DNA from: Paludibacteraceae bacterium | Lineage (GTDB): Bacteria > Bacteroidota > Bacteroidia > Bacteroidales > Paludibacteraceae | DNA: 17,344 nucleotides | Assembly: GCA_023227695.1 (NCBI GenBank) | Contig: JALNVE010000027.1 | Span: forward strand, 1 to 17,344 | Reading direction: 5' to 3' | Shown: positions 1-5,011 of the stretch, piece after piece | Layout of the letters: the number at the start of each line of letters is the position of its first letter | Numbering within the stretch: position 1 is the stretch's first letter | The notes under the pieces: model-generated | Database searches by the model: none | Seen by the model: the letters and a program-made list of their open reading frames with translations, nothing else | Told to the model about the DNA's origin: nothing | Made by a program: the position numbers and the translations under genes

Positions 1-23
1 GTCAAAATAAAAAAATACAAATC

Positions 24-67
24 AAAAAAAATATCCATTCCAGCAAGCTAGCTTGCTGGAATGGATA
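24..67 (-). terminator. Intrinsic terminator of ilvE (perfect palindrome plus U-tract)
   Basis: Positions 32-67 are a perfect 36-bp inverted repeat with its centre between 49 and 50 (core AAGCTAGCTT). On the minus strand it is followed at once by eight T (complement of the A run 24-31), and further T-rich sequence runs to position 1. It lies about 65 nt after the ilvE stop, so it would end leftward transcription from ilvE. On the plus strand there is no T-run after the hairpin, so it looks one-directional. Confidence 0.85.
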
Positions 68-131
68 AATCATAGTATGTTTGTCCAATAAAACCTGTAA
101 CGCTTATTTAGGACTTGATAGTGATGGATTA

Positions 132-1160
132 TTAATCCAAAATTGTTACCCAATTGTGAGTGTCAGGCTCAGTTCCGTATTGGATGCCACGGAATTTCTC
201 GTACAATTTCTTGCTCCAAGGACCTGGCTGGCCATCTTTAGAGATAACGTAAGACTTCTTGTTGTCCAAGTCGTCAATTCTTTCAATTGGGCTGATTACG
301 GCTGCTGTTCCGCAAGCGCCTGCCTCTTCGAATGTATCCAACTCTTCGATCGGAATAGGTCTACGCTCAACCTTCATTCCAAGGTCTTCTGCCAATGTCA
401 TCAAACTATTGTTAGTGATTGACGGAAGGATGGAAGTTGACAATGGAGTAACGTATGTATTGTTCTTGATACCGAAGAAGTTAGCTGCACCAGCCTCGTC
501 GATGTATTTTTTTTCTTTTGCGTCAAGATAGAACTCGCAAGAGTAACCCAAATCGTGAGCCATCTTGTTTGCTCTAAGGCTGGCAGCGTAGTTACCACCA
601 ACTTTGTAGATACCTGTACCAAGAGGAGCCGAACGGTCAAATTCGCGGATCACTACGTAAGGGTTGGTAGAGAAACCACCTTTGAAATATGGACCTACTG
701 GAGTTACGAATACAACAAACATGTACTCGTCTGCAGGGTGAACACCAACCCGAGCACTTGTGCCGATCAAGAGTGGACGGATGTAAAGAGATGCTCCACT
801 TTCGTATGGCGGAATGAATCTCTCGTTCAACTTAACTACTTTCTTGATCATTTGAGCGAATTTCTCTGTAGACAACTCGGGCATCAAAATGCCTCTACAA
901 GTTGACTGAAGACGCTCTGCGTTAGCCTCAAGACGGAAGATGCGGATCTTGCCATCTTTGCAACGGAATGCTTTTAATCCCTCGAATGCCTCTTGTCCGT
1001 AGTGAAGACAAGTAGCAGCCATGTGGATGTTAATTGTCTCTGATGAACTAACTTCTAATTCTCCCCATGCGCCGTTTTTGAAGCAGCAGCGAACGTTGTA
1101 GTCTGTTGTCCTGTATCCAAATGATAAGTTAGACCAATCTAAATTCAAATTTTCAGACAT
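132..1160 (-). CDS. ilvE: Branched-chain-amino-acid aminotransferase (type II, PLP fold class IV)
   Basis: This 342-residue protein is a cytosolic PLP enzyme that interconverts leucine, isoleucine and valine with their 2-oxo acids, using glutamate/2-oxoglutarate as amino partner. It is the last step of branched-chain amino acid synthesis. The length and motifs fit the eukaryote-like type II family. Visible motifs are YGQEAFEGLKAF (about 54-65), the PLP-lysine segment GTGIYKVGGNYAAS with K186 as the Schiff-base lysine, EAGAANFFG (about 222-230, the usual E-x-G-T/A-x-N-x-F cofactor motif), and GACGTAAVISPI near residue 281. The start is the ATG giving MSENLNLDWS, the normal N-terminus of the family. 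It sits alone between the terminator of the ribosomal operon upstream and its own palindromic terminator downstream, so it is probably monocistronic. Nothing is broken. The main alternative, a D-amino acid or ADC-lyase class IV enzyme, does not fit the GGNY lysine motif. Confidence 0.95.
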   Translation of the reverse strand: MSENLNLDWSNLSFGYRTTDYNVRCCFKNGAWGELEVSSSETINIHMAATCLHYGQEAFEGLKAFRCKDGKIRIFRLEANAERLQSTCRGILMPELSTEKFAQMIKKVVKLNERFIPPYESGASLYIRPLLIGTSARVGVHPADEYMFVVFVTPVGPYFKGGFSTNPYVVIREFDRSAPLGTGIYKVGGNYAASLRANKMAHDLGYSCEFYLDAKEKKYIDEAGAANFFGIKNNTYVTPLSTSILPSITNNSLMTLAEDLGMKVERRPIPIEELDTFEEAGACGTAAVISPIERIDDLDNKKSYVISKDGQPGPWSKKLYEKFRGIQYGTEPDTHNWVTILD

Positions 1161-1264
1161 ATAATATGTTTTTTTTTATTAGTATCTCATTATTCGTTTA
1201 AATAATCTCCAAATTTAATAAAAATGTGCCAATGTTATTCTTTCTATGATGGTCATATCTCAAA
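1161..1264 (-). promoter_or_regulatory. Candidate ilvE promoter region
   Basis: The leader of ilvE has two weak candidates for a Bacteroidetes promoter (consensus TTTG about 20 nt before TAnnTTTG). One is TAAATTTG on the minus strand at 1210-1217, with no clear -33 box. The other is TTTG at 1261-1264 with TAACATTG at 1230-1237, which has one mismatch and a 23-nt spacer. A small hairpin (TATCTC at about 1255-1260 with GAGATA) overlaps the second. The remainder, 1265-1404, is AT-rich and shows no gene or strong structure. Confidence 0.35.
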
Positions 1265-1404
1265 AAAAAGAGAGATAATCATCACTTTTATAAAATTTTG
1301 ATAGTCGGGTAGGAGATGACATAAGGTTAATGTTGTTACGTTGTTTATTAATCATTTATTGCCAATTATTTCTTGTATAACAAACGTTTTTGACAACGAT
1401 TTAT

Positions 1405-1445
1405 AAACAAAAAAATCCTCGATGAAGATTATTCACCGAGGATTT
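1405..1445 (-). terminator. Intrinsic terminator of the rpmB-rpmG-DUF4295 operon
   Basis: A 9-bp perfect stem (AAATCCTCG at 1413-1421 with CGAGGATTT at 1437-1445) encloses a 15-nt loop that can pair further (TGAA with TTCA). On the minus strand the stem runs into a run of T (complement of the A run 1409-1415). It lies 25 nt after the DUF4295 stop and separates the ribosomal operon from ilvE. Confidence 0.85.
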
Positions 1446-1470
1446 GATATTTTATAGCTCTAAGATTAGC

Positions 1471-1623
1471 TTATTTAGCTAAGTGAGCTTTAACGTCTTC
1501 GTTTCGAACGATTTTCTCGTCAAAAATATAAGCTCCGGTCTTTGCTGATTTAACCATCTTGATTACTTTAGCGAATGCTCGACCTTCACCTTTTTGCAAT
1601 GATGCAACTGCTTTTTTTGCCAT
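1471..1623 (-). CDS. DUF4295 family small ribosome-associated protein
   Basis: This is a 50-residue basic protein starting MAKKAVASLQ and ending VKAHLAK. I translated it directly; it is short enough to be missed by size filters. The motif KGEGRAFAKVIKM followed by a segment around AYIFDEKIV matches the Bacteroidetes-specific DUF4295 family, which is typically about 50 residues and found after rpmG. From memory, a ribosome structure from Flavobacterium placed a protein of this family in the large subunit as bL38; I cannot check that here. It starts 20 nt after the rpmG stop, the same spacing as rpmG after rpmB, so the three genes are co-transcribed. The terminator follows 25 nt after its stop. 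Many Bacteroidetes have ftsY next, but here ftsY is not adjacent. Confidence 0.9.
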   Translation of the reverse strand: MAKKAVASLQKGEGRAFAKVIKMVKSAKTGAYIFDEKIVRNEDVKAHLAK

Positions 1624-1643
1624 GATTCAAATATTTATGAAAA

Positions 1644-1832
1644 TTACTTGATTTCCTTGTGAACTGTTACTCTCTTCAAATAAGGGTTGTATTTCTTCAA
1701 CTCCAATCTTTCAGGAGTGTTCTTTCTGTTCTTGGTGGTAATGTAACGAGACATTCCTGGTACACCACTTTCTTTTTGCTCTGTACACTCAAGAATTACT
1801 TGAACTCTACTTTCTTTGCTTTTCTTTGCCAT
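1644..1832 (-). CDS. rpmG: 50S ribosomal protein L33 (bL33), cysteine-poor form
   Basis: This 62-residue large-subunit protein has the L33 core: VQVILECTEQ, then SRYITTKNRKNTPERLELKKYNPYLKR and a C-terminal VTVHKEIK. L33 binds 23S rRNA near the E site. The zinc-binding form has two CxxC pairs. Here only one cysteine remains (C16 in ECTEQ), and the second pair is replaced around YNPYLKR, so this is the zinc-independent (C-minus) form. It is the middle gene of the rpmB-rpmG-DUF4295 operon, with 20-nt gaps on both sides. Confidence 0.96.
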   Translation of the reverse strand: MAKKSKESRVQVILECTEQKESGVPGMSRYITTKNRKNTPERLELKKYNPYLKRVTVHKEIK

Positions 1833-1852
1833 CTGTAAAATCTCCTTCTAAA

Positions 1853-2086
1853 TTAGATACAACCTTTCTTTGCTGCATCGATTAATGCTGCGTTGATTCC
1901 CTTCTTGTTGATAGTACGAAGACCTTTAGCTGAAACTTTTAGTTCAATCCATTGGTCTTGCTCTGGCCAATAGAATTTCTTCGTGAATAAATTAACGTCA
2001 AACGATCTTTTGGTTCTTCTCTTTGAGTGAGAAACATTATTACCATTCATCGCTGTTTTACCGGTAATTTGACAAACTTTTGACAT
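1853..2086 (-). CDS. rpmB: 50S ribosomal protein L28 (bL28)
   Basis: This 77-residue protein starts MSKVCQITGK and carries the L28 signature GNNVSHSKRRTKRSFDVNL, then a C-terminal segment VSAKGLRTINKKGI. The family normally has CxxCGK in its zinc form. Here it is CQITGK, with one N-terminal cysteine, so it is a zinc-independent form. First gene of the ribosomal operon, preceded by a long leader and a consensus promoter at the cinA 3' end. There is no Shine-Dalgarno sequence close to the ATG, as is usual in this phylum. Confidence 0.96.
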   Translation of the reverse strand: MSKVCQITGKTAMNGNNVSHSKRRTKRSFDVNLFTKKFYWPEQDQWIELKVSAKGLRTINKKGINAALIDAAKKGCI

Positions 2087-2261
2087 CTCTGTTGTATTCT
2101 TATGATTGTTATTTACACATAAAAAACCGTACTATCGGATTCCTGTCTCCTTAAAGAGTAGCGTAACTACAGAAATCAATTAACAGAAAGCACTGCGTTT
2201 TTCTAATTATCTATTCGATAATGACTTGCGCTGCATCTAGTCTTGTGCTTGTCGATTATCG
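2087..2261 (-). promoter_or_regulatory. Long structured 5' leader of rpmB
   Basis: The predicted transcription start (about 2260) leaves about 175 nt of untranslated leader, long for a ribosomal operon in an AT-rich genome. The RNA would begin with a stem-loop: CGATAAT (2216-2222) pairs with ATTATCG (2255-2261), and GAC (2223-2225) pairs with GTC (2251-2253) around one bulged base. Further small hairpins are possible at 2158-2170 (GTAG/CTAC), and at 2127-2138 (CCG/CGG) followed by a T-run on the minus strand, which could act as an attenuator. I do not recognise a named riboswitch or ribosomal leader motif. Confidence 0.5.
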
Positions 2262-2265
2262 GGTG

Positions 2266-2297
2266 CAAAGGTAAGCTATTTTTTATTTCCCCGCAAA
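2266..2297 (-). promoter_or_regulatory. Promoter of the rpmB operon (Bacteroidetes type)
   Basis: On the minus strand, TTTG at 2294-2297 is followed after 20 nt by TACCTTTG at 2266-2273. This is an exact match to the Bacteroidetes -33 TTTG / -7 TAnnTTTG pattern with normal spacing. The -33 box lies inside the last codons of cinA (the EFAGK end), so the ribosomal operon has its own promoter even though cinA is directly upstream in the same direction. Confidence 0.75.
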
Positions 2298-2765
2298 CTC
2301 TTTTACGAGAAAAAATGCTGCGGCTGTAGCTTTTTCTATATTTTCCTTTCTGTCAGTACCGAAGAGGAATTTTCTGCTGAGTGTTTTTTTGCCGTTCGAA
2401 ACAGCCATCCATACGGTTCCAACTGGTTTTTCTGGTGTTCCTCCGTCTGGACCTGCAACGCCTGATGTGGCTACCGCAAAATCGCTTCCGATTACCCTAA
2501 CGGCACCTTCGACCATCTGCTCAACGACAGCCTGACTTACGGCTCCGTGTTTTTCCAATGATTCAGCCTTTACGCCAAGGACGTTCATCTTAACTTCGTT
2601 GGAGTAGGAGACGATCCCGCCTTTGAAAAAGGAAGAACTGCCAGGTATGAGCGTTATTTGATGGGCTATGTTTCCGCCGGTGCAGCTCTCGGCTATAGCA
2701 AAGGACCAACCGTTCTCCTTCATCAGGTCAAATAGGATATGTGCTGCTTTTTCTTGCTCTTCCAT
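2283..2765 (-). CDS. pncC: CinA-family nicotinamide-nucleotide amidohydrolase (PncC)
   Basis: This 160-residue cytosolic protein consists only of the CinA C-terminal domain, which deamidates nicotinamide mononucleotide to nicotinate mononucleotide in pyridine-nucleotide recycling. Motifs: AESCTGG at 25-31 (S27 the expected catalytic serine), VSYSNEVKMNVLGV at 52-65, and SGVAGPDGGTPEKPVGTVW at about 101-119. The N-terminal molybdopterin-binding-like domain of full-length CinA is absent, so this is the stand-alone PncC/YgaD form. A longer frame reaches 2888, but I chose the ATG giving MEEQEKAAHI: the extra 41 residues are low-complexity, the family starts here, and a -7 box (TATTTTTG, 2788-2795) lies inside the would-be extension. 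It is divergent from the outer-membrane gene at 2961. Confidence 0.9.
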   Translation of the reverse strand: MEEQEKAAHILFDLMKENGWSFAIAESCTGGNIAHQITLIPGSSSFFKGGIVSYSNEVKMNVLGVKAESLEKHGAVSQAVVEQMVEGAVRVIGSDFAVATSGVAGPDGGTPEKPVGTVWMAVSNGKKTLSRKFLFGTDRKENIEKATAAAFFLVKEFAGK

Positions 2766-2787
2766 CTTTTCTGTTTTTAGATTTGTA

Positions 2788-2795
2788 CAAAAATA
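2788..2795 (-). promoter_or_regulatory. -7 box for cinA/pncC
   Basis: TATTTTTG on the minus strand fits TAnnTTTG and lies 23 nt before the chosen ATG, giving a leader of about 16 nt. No clear TTTG is seen at the expected -33 distance. Confidence 0.5.
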
Positions 2796-2894
2796 GAACA
2801 AAATAAGGTCATGTTCTTCGTGTTTTGAATTTTGTTTGTTCTGTGATTGTTGAAAAAATAAGAGAGAAGGTGCTGTTATCAATGCCAATTTTTA

Positions 2895-2902
2895 TATTTT
2901 TG
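2895..2902 (+). promoter_or_regulatory. -7 box for the outer-membrane protein gene
   Basis: TATTTTTG on the plus strand matches TAnnTTTG, with the expected start near 2908 and a leader of about 50 nt to the ATG at 2961. The -33 element is not recognisable. With the pncC box it forms a divergent promoter region of about 200 nt. Confidence 0.45.
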
Positions 2903-2960
2903 CAAGGCGTCGCAACGCATTAATTTATTTTAATAATTTATAGAAAAATAATTCTTGGCG

Positions 2961-4184
2961 ATGATGAATTTTCGCATACTGGTTATTGTATTGATTTTAT
3001 GCAACTTTGCATCATTAGAATCGTATGCGCAAAGGAATATGATTTTCAGACTCAAAGCTGAGGCAACAGGAGGTCTAATCCTTAATTCTGATTCAAAAGA
3101 AGGCATGAACGCCGGTATAGAAACGGCACTCGAATTACCTTTGTATGGCGACCATAATTGGGAGTATACCTATAACTTTCCAACCATTGGTTTTGCCTTG
3201 GGTGGTTTTAAAACTCAGAAGTTATCTTGTATCGACCCTGTTATTTATACCTATCCGTATCTGCTTTATCCTATCATACATAAGCCTATTTTTCAAATGA
3301 ATCTGAAAACGGGTTTTGGTATTGCGACCTATATGCAGCATGGTGATTCTATTGAAGGAAAAGTGTTTCCGGTGACGGCTATTGGTACGGTTGGTCTCAA
3401 TTTTGATATCACTTTGGCTAAACGATATGGTAATCCTTTGAATCAATGGGCTATTACTTTTGGTGGTAATGCAACCGTGCTTCATAATGGTTATGTGACC
3501 CGTAAGTGTAAAAACTTTATGAAGCTCGATGCTTCTTTGGGTTTGAAGTATACGCCGAATGTAGATCCGCTTCCAATTAAGGATAAACCTAAGAAAGTAC
3601 GCAGGGTGTTGGCTCTGGAAGGAAGCTTGCAGGGTGGTATGAACCAATTGTCGAGAGATGATGGTGATTTCTATTATCCAAATGCATCTTTGAGTCTCGG
3701 TTTTTATTTGCCGATAACAAACGCATGGCGTTTAGGTTTGGGCGGTGACGGCATGTACAATTCGGCTTACGACGGTACTCAAAGAGAAGGGAATATACGT
3801 TATAACTTTATTAAAGAGGAGGATCCTTGGACCATGTTCCGTGCAGGTGCCTTCTTAGCATGTGATTTTACAATCGACAGATTTGTTGCCGGTGCTCATG
3901 TGGGGCTTTATCTTTACGATAAGATGAAGGTTCCTGAGTATGATGAGAATGGTAAAAAAAATGATAATCTAACAGAGAATTTGATGTACCAAAAGTTGGT
4001 GATGAAGTATAGAATCACGAAAAACATCTTTGCTTTGTTTCAGTTCAAAACCCATTTGACGGAGGTGGAGTGTGCTGAGATAGGATTTGGATTTGCAGTT
4101 CCTGATTTTGGCTCGAGAATAAAACATCCATTCGGTCGTATCTCTTTCAAAAGAGAAGATCCTAAAGAGTTAAAGATTGATTAA
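2961..4184 (+). CDS. Acyloxyacyl hydrolase / PagL-like outer-membrane protein, active site apparently lost
   Basis: This 407-residue exported protein has a signal peptide (MMNFRILVIVLILCNFASLES, cleavage likely after YA at 22-23). The body alternates short beta-strand-like stretches and should form an outer-membrane beta-barrel. I assign it to the acyloxyacyl hydrolase / lipid A deacylase-related family from recalled features: a YNFPTIGFAL segment (71-80), a GFGIATYM strand (118-125), and HNGY followed by KLDASLGLKY (175-197), where family members have HFSNG and a final strand. The C-terminal half (KYRITKNIFALFQFKTHL, then AEIGFGFAV) also fits Bacteroidetes members. PagL enzymes use His-x-Ser plus a Glu; here the HFSNG position reads VLHNG, so both the His and the Ser appear replaced. 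A TTG six bases upstream could start the frame, but the ATG is preferred. The family call is by memory, not alignment. Confidence 0.55.
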   Translation: MMNFRILVIVLILCNFASLESYAQRNMIFRLKAEATGGLILNSDSKEGMNAGIETALELPLYGDHNWEYTYNFPTIGFALGGFKTQKLSCIDPVIYTYPYLLYPIIHKPIFQMNLKTGFGIATYMQHGDSIEGKVFPVTAIGTVGLNFDITLAKRYGNPLNQWAITFGGNATVLHNGYVTRKCKNFMKLDASLGLKYTPNVDPLPIKDKPKKVRRVLALEGSLQGGMNQLSRDDGDFYYPNASLSLGFYLPITNAWRLGLGGDGMYNSAYDGTQREGNIRYNFIKEEDPWTMFRAGAFLACDFTIDRFVAGAHVGLYLYDKMKVPEYDENGKKNDNLTENLMYQKLVMKYRITKNIFALFQFKTHLTEVECAEIGFGFAVPDFGSRIKHPFGRISFKREDPKELKID

Positions 4185-4432
4185 AACATGCAATGATGTT
4201 GTCTTGAAATGAAAGAGGTTAGATTGGATTCAAGTGCAAACCTTGTGGTGATATTTAATCTAGGATCCATATCAAAATAGTTGGACGAGATAAGATGTCG
4301 TTTCCTGATTTTAGTGGACCAAAAATATAATAATTCGTTTTAATTCGTCGTCTAACATCTGTTAGCGCACATTTTCTCTTGTTCCCTAAAAATGTCTTGA
4401 AAACTTATCTCAAATAATCTAACGATAAAATC
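4185..4432. other. Convergent intergenic region
   Basis: This lies between the convergent ends of the PagL-like gene and the VanZ-like gene. Only weak hairpins are visible: AACAT/ATGTT at about 4187-4202, just after the plus-strand stop, and CTAAC/GTTAG at about 4351-4364. Neither has a convincing T-run. I see no gene, RNA or repeat here. Confidence 0.5.
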
Positions 4433-4879
4433 TTAAACCTGCTTCTGAAGCATAAATTTCTTTCCGTATTTTCCTGCCAAATATTTTATAAGTAGATAGC
4501 CGATGGTTATTCCAAAGATGTCGGCAAAAAAATCAATCCATTCTGCGCTTCGGGGTGGGAAAAAATATTGCTGCACTAATTCCATTACACCTCCAAACAC
4601 AAAAGGGAAGACGAAAGCACTCCAGTATAATACCTTTTGGGAAGATTGTCTGATATAAAGATCAAAGAATATGCTCATGCTCAATGTCATATACATAAAA
4701 GAGTGGCCAATCGTGTTTCTAATAAAAGAGAGGTCTATTAAGAGGTTTTCTTCTGCATTCTCATAATATATTGCCTCATGTTCTGGTGCTATACGTATGG
4801 CATCTGGCAACTCTTTTATGATGCTAAAATAAATAATGGCAAATAGCACAAATGGTGATATGAAAATAAATTTTCTCAT
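4433..4879 (-). CDS. VanZ-like family integral membrane protein
   Basis: This 148-residue inner-membrane protein has four predicted membrane segments, about 4-21, 56-75, 83-101 and 115-135. The VanZ-like signature runs through segments 3 and 4: E100 and Q104 in MELVQQYF, PPR at 108-110, D116 and D120, then GITIGY. VanZ itself gives low-level teicoplanin resistance, but most family members in Bacteroidetes are small membrane proteins of unknown role, and resistance should not be assumed. The loop between segments 1 and 2 is acidic (HEAIYYENAEEN). It starts at an ATG 20 nt downstream of a -7 box, so it is probably transcribed alone even though it follows the giant gene in the same direction. 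Confidence 0.85.
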   Translation of the reverse strand: MRKFIFISPFVLFAIIYFSIIKELPDAIRIAPEHEAIYYENAEENLLIDLSFIRNTIGHSFMYMTLSMSIFFDLYIRQSSQKVLYWSAFVFPFVFGGVMELVQQYFFPPRSAEWIDFFADIFGITIGYLLIKYLAGKYGKKFMLQKQV

Positions 4880-4899
4880 CTCTTATAAATTCTGTGCTG

Positions 4900-4907
4900 C
4901 AAAGGTA
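4900..4907 (-). promoter_or_regulatory. -7 box for the VanZ-like gene
   Basis: TACCTTTG on the minus strand, identical to the rpmB -7 box, lies 20 nt before the ATG. No TTTG occurs at the expected -33 distance. Confidence 0.5.
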
Positions 4908-4961
4908 AAAATATCGCGTGGAATATGTTTGTTAAATGGAGTTTTTAATCTATAACGATTG

Positions 4962-5008
4962 TTTCACGTTAAGCGTTGCTCGAATTTCGAACAACGCTTA
5001 ACGTGAAA
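4962..5008 (-). terminator. Long hairpin directly after the giant gene
   Basis: A 17-bp perfect stem (4962-4978 with 4992-5008; outer end TTTCACGTTA) encloses 13 nt that can extend the stem by TCGA/TCGA pairing after one mismatch. It begins three bases after the stop of the 2304-residue gene. Neither strand has a T-run after it, so it is either a processing or stability hairpin at the mRNA 3' end or a non-canonical terminator. Confidence 0.65.
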
Positions 5009-5011
5009 ACC

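Noticed and set aside
81..905. Plus-strand open frames of 90-116 codons opposite ilvE
   Set aside because: They lie antisense within a clearly recognised aminotransferase, have no family resemblance, and show compositions expected of a shadow frame.
1161..1470. A small RNA or tRNA in the gap before ilvE
   Set aside because: I found only a terminator and weak promoter elements. No cloverleaf or other stable structure is visible.
2766..2888. Forty-one-codon N-terminal extension of the CinA-family protein
   Set aside because: It overlaps a TAnnTTTG promoter box, is low-complexity, and the family starts at the downstream ATG.
4433..4879. A teicoplanin-resistance gene (vanZ)
   Set aside because: Only the broad VanZ-like fold signature is present and there are no other van genes. 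Resistance cannot be inferred.
4962..5008. Possible transposon end, attC site or integrated repeat
   Set aside because: No transposase or integrase is nearby, no target duplication is seen, and the position three bases after a stop codon is better explained by an mRNA 3' structure.
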